A stretch of 64,000 nt of DNA, from NCBI RefSeq assembly GCF_030463535.1, contig NC_132896.1, positions 19,697,709 to 19,761,708 of the forward strand, read 5' to 3'. Both the position numbers and the translations under genes were made by a program. A model generated the notes under the pieces. The model was given only the letters and a program-made list of their open reading frames with translations, searched no databases and was not told the DNA's origin. Numbering within the stretch: the first letter of the stretch is position 1; each line of letters opens with the position of its first letter. Shown here piece by piece: positions 50,201-61,943 of the stretch. This DNA comes from Salminus brasiliensis. Lineage: Eukaryota > Chordata > Actinopteri > Characiformes > Bryconidae.

Positions 50201-53200
50201 GTTTGTAGTAACACTTGGACTGTGCTGTGTTGTGAGTGTATGAAGCACCGGTCAGTGTCATTTCCATGTTAAGAGTGGTCCACCCACCAGACGTACAGCG
50301 CTGTGAAAAAAAATCTTCTATTTTTGTGCTTGATTTTTTTTCCAGATTTTAACCTGAGTGATGAAAATCAGTTTTTAAACAGTCATTTATGTTATTGAAG
50401 GATGAACTTTATCTGACGAACTTGACCAAATGTAGTTGGTGATTGGATTTATTTCAACAAGGCCCACCCTGGCCTGATTACTGCAAGTCCTGAATAATGA
50501 TATCATCACACAGGGCTTTTGAACCTGCATTGTTTTAGTATGTTACGGACTGTTGTTGTTGTTTTTTTTACATTTGGTGTGGTACAGTAATTGCATACGG
50601 ATATGGACCGAAACACCCGCTTCGAGACCTTTAAGAGGAGGTGGTCTTGGTCCATTTCCAAACAAACTGTGGTGTGGTTTGTTTGTGATGAGAATGTGAT
50701 CTGACCCCTGCGAGTTTGAGCTACACCTCAACCCCTTTTATCGCCAGCCTAGATAATTACTACAGCTGTGAACAAACCAAGCTGTTGCACCATATCAAAC
50801 TGCACAGAAATATGCACTAGTCCAGATCACAGGACCTTCTTCCTGACAGGTCTGACCAATAAGCAGAGAGAATGATTGGGTGGTTTTGACACATTTTGGT
50901 ACACTTGGATTTTTATTATTATTTTTTTTTCATCTTTTTTAACTTTAATTTATAAACTCGTTAACTGATTCAGACCAGAGAAAACAAACTATAGGTGAGA
51001 AAATGCCCTTAAATAATCTTTCCAGCAATATAAGGTCTCAACAAGCAGCACACTAAAATTGTAAGAATTTCACATAAGAAACATAAGAAGTTTTTTTTTT
51101 TATGTCAGTCTGATAAGTGTTTCACAGCCATTTATAAGAGTCTGAAATGTCAGTGAACTGTAAAGGGCAATCCTCACCGAAGGGAGAAAACTATGAACAG
51201 TGGTGAACCTTCCCAGAATGTGGGACGTCTACACCATTGAAAAGAGATTGGCAAAAAAATGAATATCCATGAGAGAGAATACAATGTGAAAACCACTGCT
51301 ATCCAAGAGGAACATAAAGGCTTGTCCTGCATTTGCCAAAAACACCTTGATGACCCCCCATCTTTGATGCGTTGAAAATGGTTGCAAGACAGGGGTTCTG
51401 TCATATTTGGCATAAAGCTGACACAGCATTCCACAATAAGAGCATCATGCCTGCAGTCAAACATGGTGGTGGTAGTGTGATTGTGTTGGAATGCTGTGCT
51501 GATTCGGGGCCGGGGTGCTCTTTATAAAAACCCTGAAGGAGAAATATGCAAAAAAAGGAAATCAGGAGGGATGGTGGATTCTTACTGTGTACCAGAAAAG
51601 GTGGAGCAGACGAGTGTATTTTTTTAATGCCTTTTCTTGACCATTATTATTGTCCCAGCCTTAGAGAGCTGTATAAAGACGAGGAGACAGAAGACGAAGA
51701 GCTGTATGATCAGGAGATAGAAGATGACGTGGAGGAGGAAGATGATGATGATGACGACGATGTGGTGGTTGGAAAAGCATACCCATGGTCACATGGTCAA
51801 GCCTACAATCATGCTAAATATCAGGACGATGATGATGATGATGATGTTGAAGGCCTTCTTGCACCACAAAGCAATGTTCAGCAACACCAGTGGGTATTTT
51901 GGTATAAATGGTATAAACTCATTTTGCCTGTACAATGAATGTTAGGTTTGGCTGTGTTTTGACTGCACTGTGCTTTTGCTTCCCCCTACAGGTCAGATGA
52001 AGAAAAGGAATTACTCAAACCAAAAGGTGACCATAAATGCCCAAGCAATGCTTTTCCTTTTTTTTTGTTAAAAAGTGAACTATGTGTGTTTACCAGATTA
52101 TGGCAGAACACCAGAGGCTAGAGGACTCCAGCATTCCAGCTTGAGTGCTTGCTTTCATTAAAGCCACCAAATACTAAGAAATTCTTAAGCTTGTGTTACA
52201 ATTTTAAAGATTCTACTCTTCACTTAAATTGTTATGCTGATAATATAAGACATAATGATTTTTATAATATTAATAATATAATTGTAACTTTTTATAGAAC
52301 TTTATAATTATTTAAATTATCAAAGACTGCTAAATAGAAGCATCTCTCAGACTTTCGGCCCCCACTGTCCAGTATATACAAAGACATTATAAAGACCTAT
52401 ACAGACTTTGTCTGAACTCTACTGCTGTTGTTTTAGTAGGGCTTTTAAGGTAATGTGTATGATTTTTGCTGCTAAGCAGGCATTCAACTGTGATCCTGGA
52501 AGCTGTCCAGCCCAGTTTGCTGAACACACTCCACTTACATACCTACTAAACCTGGCAGTTCACTGCTGAGTGGAATCAGGTGTGTTTGAGAAAGGATAAA
52601 GACTGGAACTGGACACCCCTGCTTTATGTTTACCTGGCACATCTACAGTGTAGAGCATTGATCATCAACCCTTCCTCCTGGTGATCTCTGTTCCTATAGG
52701 TTTCTCATCTAACCCAAATGTAACACTACAAAGTGTTAAATCATCTTAAATTTAGTTTAAATATCTAATAGTTCTCATTTTAAGATTTTTGGTAGGAATA
52801 TGCCTGAAACAACCATAATGTGATTACCTTATACATTTCTCCTCATAAAAAAGCTGAAAACACCTCATTCAGCTAATCAGGTACTTGTAAAGCAGGGGTA
52901 TCGTTGAGTTCAGCAGGGTTGGAGTCTAATCTCTCCAGCAGACAGGTAGATCTGGAGCAGGGTTAGGGACCACTGGTGTATATTCTTTCAAAATAAAGGT
53001 GCTACACATGGAAGCACTAGCACTTTTGGTTTAATAAAGAACCATGGGCCATGTACCAGAGTATAGCAGAACACATTGTTTGATTTAAATGACTCACCAG
53101 AGGCTAGTGATTTTTTTTGGCAATCAAACTAGAAGCAAACTAGAATTTACTAGTGGTCTCAGACTTTTGGAGCCCACTGTACAGTATAAATAAAGACATT

Positions 53201-53660
53201 TTAAAGACCTATAATGACTTTAAATAATAAAAAAACCATAGGCCTTATTTACCAACCACTCTTGAGAAGAAAGCCCACTTTCCAGCAGTTTTCACAGAGA
53301 TTCTGACATTTACCTGTTTGTTTTCTTATATTTCTTATAAAAGCAAAACTGTAAACTGTGGCTTTCATTAGGGTGTTTCTTAGGAAGATATTAGTGAATG
53401 AGGCCGCTTGCTTGTAATAGAGATGTGAGTGTGAACAACCTTTAAATTGGTGAAGAATCTTTGCATCAAATGAAGGTTCTTTAGACCTTTAAAAGGTTCT
53501 TCATACTCACAGGACAATTAATGAATTCTCTGTTGTCTCTCGTAACCCAGATTCGCAGAGTGATTCAGAAGAGGACGGTTCACACAGGAAACCACTTTCG
53601 GCTCCAGTTAAGGACGAACCGGCGGGATCTGACGATGAGTTTGACCATTTTTACGATTAG
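43090..53660 (+). CDS. kiz: Kizuna-like centrosomal protein
   Basis: Nine coding exons: 43090-43136, 43365-43533, 45560-45643, 46960-47140, 47303-47845, 48783-49737, 51659-51889, 51992-52026, 53551-53660. All phases agree; 784 aa. Residues 17-130 are a predicted coiled coil (for example LLQDFQRAQDTL and VEYERYLEKNFPRWQQKL). Residues 161-341 are a polar, Gln/Pro/Ser-rich segment, and 343-659 are very Glu/Lys-rich with a nearly pure Glu/Asp run. Exon 7 has two Asp runs, and the protein ends GSDDEFDHFYD. A coiled-coil N-terminus, long disordered middle and acidic DD-x-FYD end fit kizuna (KIZ), a PLK1 substrate that stabilises spindle poles and is needed in photoreceptor cilia. Human KIZ also lies near SLC24A3. 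The family call rests on remembered features and context, not an alignment; another centrosomal coiled-coil family is possible. 5' exons upstream appear non-coding. Confidence 0.6.
44066..44284. repeat. Pyrimidine tract (CCCT/CT)n followed by (TG)n
   Basis: About 175 bases of CCCT and CT units run into about 17 TG units in kiz-like intron 2. The pyrimidine part is a mirror-type tract able to form triplex DNA. Confidence 0.95.
44690..45480. mobile_element. Dispersed repeat, copy 2, interrupted by duplicated kiz-like exon DNA
   Basis: The left part (44690-44960) has TTTTGCTTTGTGACATGG, CATGCTGGACGTAGCC, AGACGATGGGTA, CACCAGCC and GTCCATGGAT; the right part (45240-45480) has TTCTTGGCTGACAGAAGTGG, GTGTATTCTGAGACC and TTGTTTGGCACCAACA. 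These follow the order of copy 1 (33710-34215). Between them lies the 280-base duplicate instead of the element's middle. Confidence 0.65.
44961..45239 (+). pseudogene. Duplicated first exon, intron and partial second exon of the kiz-like gene
   Basis: Copy of 43084-43397 at roughly 95 percent by eye. It keeps the ATG (44967-44969), the 15 codons, and the GTGAGC donor, with one His to Leu change before the splice. It then keeps the intron, a GTAG acceptor and about 10 codons of the second exon up to GCTGCCTGGCTTCA, where similarity stops abruptly. Splicing this exon to the real third exon would shift the frame, so it is not a working alternative start. Confidence 0.85.
45780..46345. repeat. 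Probable transposon-derived sequence in kiz-like intron 3
   Basis: Phrases such as CCCCACACCATTACACTGCC, CTTGGGATTCCCACTTCG and ACAGGTGCAGCAACCAATTG are typical of decayed dispersed elements in fish genomes. There is no second copy in the window, so the call is weak. Confidence 0.35.
50293..51560 (+). mobile_element. Decayed Tc1-like transposon in kiz-like intron 6
   Basis: Starts at a CAGCGCTGTGAAAAA terminus, typical of one Tc1 subfamily. The + strand near 51405-51490 translates to WHKADTAFHNKSIMPAVKHG then GGSVIVLECC, the conserved Tc1 transposase block. The frame is broken on both sides. The right terminus was not found; it stops just before exon 7. Confidence 0.65.
52495..52985. repeat. 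Dispersed repeat pair in kiz-like intron 8
   Basis: Two stretches about 52497-52630 and 52660-52980 have AATCAGGTGTGTTTGAGAAA, GACTGGAACTGGACACCCCTG, GGTTGGAGTCTAATCTC and GGGTTAGGGACCACTGGTGTA. They resemble the units at 27780-28110 and are non-coding. Confidence 0.5.
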
Positions 53661-54842
53661 GCTTGCGTTCGCGATGCCCACTGATGGTGCAGGGATACCC
53701 GGTGGTGAGCACTTACGTCAGCAGCACGACAACAAAGAAAAGGAGGACCAAACATGAATTGAGGGTCTCTTAGTCATAGTGGATAGCTGATGTTCACATA
53801 CCTGCATGCAGTAACACTGAAATCCCAATAGCTGCATTCAGAATATGAGCGAGGTTTACAAGAAACGCAGCAAACACTGCAGGGCAGACTGAGAGATTAA
53901 TAGACACAGAGAATTACAAAGACATGAAAGAGGGACAAGAGGACAAATGGGTGCAGGGAGTCCCTCTGTCTTTTATGTTATTTGCTGGGAGCTTATCGGG
54001 CCGGCCTGAAAGAAGCACTGCACTGTCACTGTGCAAACACAGGTGGGTCGGCTCGCCTGACAGAAAGAGAAAGAGATATGAGGGAGGATAATGAAGGAAA
54101 GAGAATGGATCACAATGGAGGACATTAAAGGCTAGACAGACTGAGAATTAGGGGCAGTGTAATTGATTCTTTTACCGAAACGAAAAAAAACCCCAAAAAC
54201 CGCAGGGACTGTATTTCTTAAGTCAAAATCTTAACATTGTTTGTTTTATTCCACAGTAGAAGCATCTGAGATGTATTCTTTGCGTTATTCGAATGTAACG
54301 GGTTCAAACGCTTTCATATTTAGATAAGGAGCACGGCCTGAGGGAGGCGGCGAGAGCCAAGGCTCTGGCAGTGAGAGGAGGCCGAGCGAGGGGTGTGAGG
54401 GGCTGACGCTGGCTTTGAGTGATGGCTATTTGAACAGGCATGTTTACTCTGGCCCTGCTGAAAAGGGACGCAGGGACGCCAGTGGAGATGCGCAGGAACA
54501 GACGGGCGATTAAAAAAAAAGAGAGAGAGGAAAAAAAAAAAGCTGCCACTGTGTAAACCGCGTCGGCCCCCGTTCTTTCCATGCGGTGGCCATGACAACC
54601 CAGCAGAACCCACTCTCTGCCCAATCACATGCCCTCCTTTTGACGTGTGGAACAAAACATCTCAGACGTGGCAGGTCAGGGCAGACATTTTGAATCAGTT
54701 ACTAGTGTGGCCTAACTGCTACAGGCGGCATTGTCCTGTCCTCTTTGGCTGAATAGTGAACCCATCTCTGCTTGGAAAATGACTTTAGTAGCAGGATTAG
54801 AACTAGCGGTGCTAATAGTACGTAATCATTTCACTGCTTGAT

Positions 54843-55027
54843 ACATAAAGTTTCATAAAGAACCATGTTTGTCATAGACATATGTGAGTGTGAAGAACCT
54901 TTAAAGGACCCCACAGATGATGTACTCTTGATGTAAATGTAATGGTCACATTTCTGTTGCAAAAATGGTTCTCCTATGTCATCGCTCAAAGAACCTTTAG
55001 TAGCACCTTTAAACATTTTAGAGTGTA
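54843..55027. repeat. AAGAACC fold-back repeat
   Basis: Begins TTTCATAAAGAACCATGTTT, has GTGAGTGTGAAGAACC in the middle and ends CAAAGAACCTTTAGTAGCACC...AGAGTGTA. Same family as 58263-58503. Confidence 0.65.
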
Positions 55028-55929
55028 CCTGCTGTTTTGTTTGTGTCAGGAGTTCCACTGTACGGATATACAGTACTAAGTAAACGTCTTAGGTACCTAA
55101 TATTATAATGATATTTATAAAGCTATTTATTAATACTAATACTAGCACTAATACTAAAACATATCTATATATGTGTTCATTTAACCATTCCTAAACCTCT
55201 TTTTAAGGACATCTAATGTTAGTAATAGTTTTCCTAGAGTGCCTGATTTGGCTATCCAGCATCAAAGATGCTGCTGGAGTTGAACACACTTCACCGATGC
55301 CTGGAAGCACTGAGGAGAAATCCAGAACTAAACCTTTGTTCTTCAGTAGATATCAACTACTTTTCTGACTATATTTCGCTGCATTGACGTGCTGCCATTT
55401 ATTTTAATGTTACATTGAATTTTACAGGCACAAACTCATTTGTTGCCTAAATAAATGGGTTTGCTTTGGTGTCCAAGACGTTCGCATAGTACAGCATTCA
55501 GTAATGGACAGTACTTCATTCATTAATATTAAAATAAAACAATTATTTGAATTATTTTATATCTTATATTTACCTTTGAAATTCTAATGTACAATATCTG
55601 GGCCCAGTTTACCAAAAGATTTTCTATACTAGTGGAGGGAGCGTTCAGTATGAGGCTCTCATTTGAGGCCATTAGGAATCGTCTTTGTGTTAAGATGCTC
55701 TTGGGAAATCTAGTCTTAATCCTAGTCCTCATAATACAGGTAGTTCTAAGGCCCAGCTGTTACAAGCTCATGCTACAGTGAACCACATTTGGTAGCTCTG
55801 TTGTATCTGTACCTGTAATCATCTGTGTATCATATGTGTAATGTGTAATCATCTCTAACAGTGAACAAGTTTAACCATTGACGGAGGTACATGTAGTTAC
55901 ACGTAGTTGAGTTGCACATGTAGAATTGG

Positions 55930-55992
55930 TACATTTACATTTACATTAAAGGCATTTAGCAGACGTTCTTATCCAGAGCCACAATGCAAAAG
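55930..55992. repeat. SINE-type core fragment
   Basis: ACATTTACATTTACATTAAA, then GGCATTTAGCAGACG, CTTATCCAGAG and CCACAATGCAAA. This phrase is found in thousands of copies in fish genomes and is non-coding. Confidence 0.7.
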
Positions 55993-56535
55993 TGTTTGGC
56001 CTTTTTGGCTCTGAATTTTCAGTCTTTGTCCCTGAGCAAATGATCTTAGCTTGATTACAGTTATAAAAAATATTATTAAAATTATAACAGCTATTTGCTG
56101 CTGTGCTGTGTCCCAATAGTAAATAATGCTACTACTTTTTAGTCCTGAAGCTAACACATTAAACTACTATGGGTTTTGCAGTGAATGATGTGGAAACATC
56201 TTACCTTTTGTAATCTTTATGTGAGAAATGAATTATGAGCTAATATCTGCTTTTTTCTGGAAAAAAATCTGTTTCCTGAATCATTTTTAATTTAATAAGT
56301 ATACACAGATGAATTTAAATACCTGCATAATATATTGTCGTGTCAAAGTGTCACAGATCCTTTGCTTCGACTGTAAGAACTGACTATTAACTTGCTGCCT
56401 TATATGTATATCCCTCCCCTTGACAGGTTCCATTATAAAGAGATAATACAGTTATTCACTTCTTGGTAGTTTTAATGTTATGGCTGATCAGTGTATAATG
56501 GGATTTACATGTACATAAATGAATTGTATGATGAC

Positions 56536-56570
<35 letters not shown>
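56536..56570. repeat. AAT trinucleotide microsatellite
   Basis: About 11 AAT units, read directly. Confidence 0.95.
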
Positions 56571-56571
<1 letters not shown>

Positions 56572-58262
56572 CTACATATACTGCACACTTCTTAAACTCA
56601 AAGCGCAAAATTTAGCGCGTTGGCTACATGCAAATGAAAGATGCAGTACAGTCTGTCTATTTTTTCTCTCTCTTGCAGTGGACTGTCATTGATTGTCAGG
56701 TAGAATCATTCTACATAGTAATAATCTTTTAATCTGATTACTTCTGCACTTATAATCTGATTAGTGTCTTTTTGTCTGACTGTAAAACACTCTTTTTGTC
56801 TTTCAAATATGTAATCTCATTACATATGTACCATCCTTTCCCGATCCGAAACGGGCTGAGGAACAACAGCTTTGCCATCCAGGTTGTGATTTTGAATAGC
56901 ACCGTATCTGTCACGGATCGCGCACCGTCTGCCCTGTGCACGCATGTTTTTTTTTTTTTTTAGAAAGTCAATGAATTAAAGACCATTCATTTGTCAGTCG
57001 TATCCACGTCCGCCATAGTGTGTGAGCCGCCAAAGGCTGCCGGGTCGCCTTGTATTCAGCAGCCAGGATATAGATCACATTGTGGCGGTCGCAACCCTCA
57101 AAACTCATGAACTCCCCATCCCTCACTCTTTTCTCTCCGGACTGGACACACACAGAGGGGCCTGTGGCCTCTGCTCAGATCGCTGTGGGTGTCCCTGTGT
57201 CCCCACAGAGGAAGACACTGCTTTGGGGAGGTCCGTCATTGAAGCCAGTGTCATCCCTTTGTCCACATACACTCGTACACAATGCTGCTTACCCAGGACA
57301 ACAAAAGTTAGAGCAGGAGGGGTGGGCCGGGGGTCAGGACCTTTTGAATAACCTTCCCGGCATTACCATGTAGCAGAATGACATACCACACACCAGTCGC
57401 GTTATGGTCTCGTCTCACTCAGGCCTGGATCCTGGATGTTACCTTCTCGCCATGTCTTAATAAGATGTCGACTGGTTAGCTATAATGGTCAGGTCATTGT
57501 TAATGGACAGGTCACACAGTAGCACTGCACTTACGGCCATTCACGTAAATGGTTATTGGTATTTGAGAGTTTGCCTAGTTCTGGTACATTTATCATTTGA
57601 ACGTTGTTGATCGGTTACCTAACCTCTACACACTGTTAAGGATGTTAACCATCGCACCATTGTCGTCCTGTAGTCAGGAGTGAATGGTGTCTGTCTGGTA
57701 GAGAAGATAACTACAGTCTCAGGCTGCTGGTTTTCACACTCTGTGGCTATCTTGTTAGGAGCAGCATGAGGAATGTCATTGTGTGCTCTGAGGTCTCTAC
57801 ATTACAATGCGGGAAAGACAATGGCTCAGTTAAAGTAAGTGTGATTTCTCAGCACACAATGCGAAATCATTTGAGGAATGTAAAAAAAAAATCTGAATTT
57901 CATTTTATAAACAAATGGTTGAAGATTTGAAATGATGTAGATATAGATAGATAAACGTTCTGTTCCATTAAAACCATTTAATGTGGCTTCAGGTCTAGCA
58001 TCTAACCACTGGTGCAGCATATGCATGCATGTAAGTAGCCTTCTGAACGCTGGGACCTTTATTGCGTCCTAAACTTGTTGGGTACTTCCTCGGTTACAGG
58101 AGAGAAGGAATGCAAGTGTGGAAGCACAGATCTTTCTGGAGTATACGACTTAATTCATGAGGAACATGGCAAGAAATCCTGGGTGAAAAAAGCATAGGGA
58201 AACTGCCCTTAAGTGAAAGCATGGGTCACACATCAAAATGTGACTTAAAGTAAAGTAGAAGT

Positions 58263-58503
58263 ACAGTCTTAAAAATAAAGGGGATGCCATAGAAGAACCA
58301 CATTTGCTTTCACAAAGAACCATGTTTGTCATAGAGATTTAGAAGACCCCCAAAACTTTCTCTTGATGTAAAGGCTCTTTATTAATTTAAAGATCATATC
58401 TCTCAAAAATGGATGGTTCTTTATGGAATCAAAAGTGGTTCTTCTGTGGCATCACTCATAGAACCTTTTAGCACCTTTTAGCATCTTTATTTTATTATAG
58501 TGT
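58263..58503. mobile_element. Complete AAGAACC fold-back element (MITE)
   Basis: The left arm reads TACAGTCTTAAAAATAAAGG then ATGCCATAGAAGAACCAC; the right arm is the complement of a sequence with the same blocks (GATGCCACAGAAGAACCAC). About 240 bases with no coding capacity. This is the most complete copy of the family in the window. Confidence 0.75.
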
Positions 58504-59830
58504 ACGGAGCTGCAAATATACTTGATAGTCACGAGTGGGTTAACATGTACCCACATGTATATAAAATTTCACCAGTGTAATAATGCAGTAGTGATGCAGT
58601 TCTGGTAGATGCTTGCACAAACAGTAGTTAGCATAACTTAGAGGAGCTATTTTTACTGCTTTCACAGAATTATTCTGAAGCTTTCAGATCAATTGGCCTC
58701 AGATTGATCTCTAAGCTCCATTCCTCTGATTTTAGAGATTAGTAATGAGTGTCCTAAAGGTCTTAGTGAAAGTGTAGGAGGAAACAAACACTTTCTGCGT
58801 TACTGAGTAAAAGTACACATTTTCAATGTACAATTTCAGCAAAACTAAATCACAGTAACACTTAACTACAGACTGTAAAGATTTAAACTAAAGATCTTCC
58901 ATCTCTTGTCAAGCAGGCAGTTAGACAGTTGTGCCACCCTAGACCCTAAAGTTGCTGTGTCAAAAAAAACCCCTGAAAGGTTTATTTAAGTAGAACTGTA
59001 ATTTTACGGTGCTAGAGTGGCATGGCAGTCTAACTGCCTGCACATGGCATGTGAGGAGATCACATTCCAGCAGGAAATTAGCTCTCTATTGTCAAAAGCC
59101 TGCCAGTCTGGGGACATCATGACCCAGTTTACACCGCGTCACTTCATAAGACCTAGTATTTGGAGAAGATTTTGGCCACATGCATTTACACTTGGTAATC
59201 AAATGTGTCTCAGATTAGACAGACTGAAATCCGATTGCTGTGTGGAACAGAATATGCAAATCTGCTCGTTATGGTGTTTGGGTTGTACTGGGAGGGGTTT
59301 TGGTTGTCGATTGTGTGTTGGAGAGACTGATGTGTTTACACTGCTATAACGTGTGGCTCAGATGCGACTCAGACCACCTCCTGAAGTGGTCTGAGTGATT
59401 GTATTTGTAATGTGTATCTGTGCGTATGTGGCTTGGCCTTATCCATATATAATCCTGACACTCAAGACGCATGAAGTGACCTGGGGTAAATGGGGTCCAT
59501 GTAATAGGGGAGGCTCGAATCAGTAGGTGGAACTTAACAGTGAACTAATTCGGGCAGAGGAACTCATCACAAATCTTCCAAAATACTTCATCAGTTTCCG
59601 CCGCAGTTTATTTACTAATATTTTTGAGGCTCAACTCAACATGTATTGATGATCTAACTCAGATGTAGAACTAACTTGACTAAACTAAGCCGAACTCAAA
59701 AAATGCTCTGTAACCATTAACTTTAGCATTTTCAGGTGGCCTGCCTTTTCATTTTTTACAGTGTTGGAGGCTTTTCCCATCGCTGTCAGACAAATCAAGA
59801 GCAACCACATTTTTTTGTTTTGAGGGCATG

Positions 59831-59836
59831 TTTATT
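59831..59836 (-). promoter_or_regulatory. Polyadenylation signal for foxa
   Basis: AATAAA on the minus strand, 300 bases past the foxa stop codon, followed by a GTGGTTG-type downstream element on the transcript. Distance and context fit a short 3' UTR. Confidence 0.45.
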
Positions 59837-60135
59837 ATCTAACATTTAAAAATATATACAGCAAAAATAAACATTGAACACTCACTTGGCTTGGACAAGT
59901 GGTTCTAGGACAAACCTTTAATTAGTACACACTTGCACATTTCATTTACAACAATGGTACTCTCAGACGTCCATTGGAAGGGTCTTTAGCAATCTAGGAA
60001 AAATATCTTTCCTTTATGTGAAAGTTCTTTAAACTTCAAAAGGTTCTTTTCACTCACACATTTCATTTAAACATGTAAAGAGCATACACATAATGTAAGG
60101 TTTCTTCCCAGAACCTCTGCATAATGTAAAGGGTT

Positions 60136-61895
60136 TCAGGAGGAGCTTAGAACTGGCACAGAACACATGCTGAGTCCAGAGTAGTACATGGAGTCTCCTG
60201 CATACGAGGGCTCTTCTCTGCTTGTAATATATGGATTATAGTGATGAATGTTGGAGTTTGATGACGGGTAGTAAACAGGGTAACTCATAGGAGCCTCGTA
60301 GCACTGGAAGTCCATGAGCGGAGGCATGGAGAGGGGTTGGTGGAAGAAGGGCTCCCCGTGACCAGAGGCATCCATGGGACGGGGGGCGGCAGGTGGAAGC
60401 GCAGGGCTGGCTGTGGGCATGCTGGGAAATGGTACGGTTGGAAGATGTGCGGAGGGATCTGTAAGCGGTGGGGGAAACGGGGTCAGTGTGTGGGTAGAAT
60501 GCTGTAGAGGTGAGGTGTCTGAGGGTGACTTTGACAGCGGAGGGCAATCCATAGCTTGGGGTAGGGCTGCTGGGCTGGGAAGCTGTGTGGGTGCAGGGGA
60601 GACAGATGAAGTGATGGAAGCTTTGACCTCTGACTTCTTCTTCTTGCACTCCTCCTTTACCATCTCCCCGTCCACCTTCTTGGATGAATTCTTGGTTGCA
60701 GATGGTGACATTGCACCAGTGCAACGGAAGCGCTTCTGGCGGCGCATGTAGCAGCCATTTTCGAACATGTTACCCGAGTCCGGGTGTAGGGTCCAGAAGG
60801 AACCTTTTCCTGGAGACTCTGGGGATCTAGGAACCCGCACAAAGCAGTCGTTGAAGGAGAGCGAGTGGCGGATAGAGTTCTGCCACCGCTGCTGGTTCTG
60901 CCGGTAGTAGGGGAAGAGCTGGCGGATCCAGTCGTAAATCTCGTTGAGGGTGAGCTTCTTGGTTGGCGACTGCTGGATGGCCATGTAAATCAGCGAGATG
61001 TAGGAATACGGAGGCTTGGAATGGCTGAAGGTTCGCCGGTACACAGATTTCAGGTCGGGAAACTCCGGTCCGTTATGATTCGTCTCAGGGCCTGTCTGTT
61101 GAGGATGCTGGGCTAGGACACCTGCTGTGCCCTGAAGTCTCCCTGGATCTCCTCCTGTCATTGATTCTCTCTGTGGGCCAAAGATCTGATAAGGGTGTTC
61201 AGGAGAGGAATACGGTGCGCTGCTCAATCGCACACTCTCTGTTCCACAGTAAACCTGAAACGAGAAGTCCTCCATCTATGAGCAACAGAAAAATACTTGA
61301 ACGTTGTAAAGAAAACAACCAAATCATTCTTTGAGAGACAACCTGTCTAGCTAAGAATATGCTCCTGAAAAGGAAGGGCATTACGATCCTTTCGTTTTGT
61401 TTAGTTTAATGTAGTCCTCAGTCAGGCTCGGGATCTTGCATTTCATATCGATTGGGATCCTGCCACCTAATCGCAGTCCACACTTCTTTTAAGAGCCCTG
61501 GCCCTGATTCTATTACCCCACTGGCCGTGGGTAACTCCATGTAAATATATTCGGGCCACCCACCCTGCTGATAACCCCATTATCCTACTAGGCCGCTCAG
61601 TCCTTTCAGCCCTGTTTTGTTCCTTTTTAAGTCACTCACCGTCCTGCCTTATTGCTGTTTCATGTCAGAGGGAGTGACAGAGGGCTCTTTTGAAACGTGC
61701 CTGCTGTCCTGTGTTGTCCATTTTTTGCCTGCACATGGTGGGTAATAATTCTGCCCTTTTAACTCCCTGTGTCTCAGCCTTTTTCTCAAAAGCCTCCCTG
61801 GTTAAGAGGCCGTGCAATGTGGAAGTCACACACGAGAAACGCAGAGCACAATCACAGAGTCCATCAATGAAGTGCATGCGGACCACACACATACT

Positions 61896-61943
<48 letters not shown>

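Larger units (their letters stand above)
53661..60135. other. Intergenic region between the kiz-like gene and foxa
   Basis: No coding exon recognisable in 6.5 kb. Contents: kiz-like 3' UTR at the start, a moderately GC-rich block (54330-54640), two fold-back repeats of the AAGAACC family, a short SINE-type core (55930-55992), an AAT microsatellite, and the foxa 3' UTR. Long-range enhancers of a FoxA gene could lie here, but nothing in the bases proves it. Confidence 0.5.

Noticed and set aside
57022-57373. Overlapping 97-109 codon plus-strand open frames before foxa
   Set aside because: No recognisable domain, no splice partners, and both frames are open because of local base composition.
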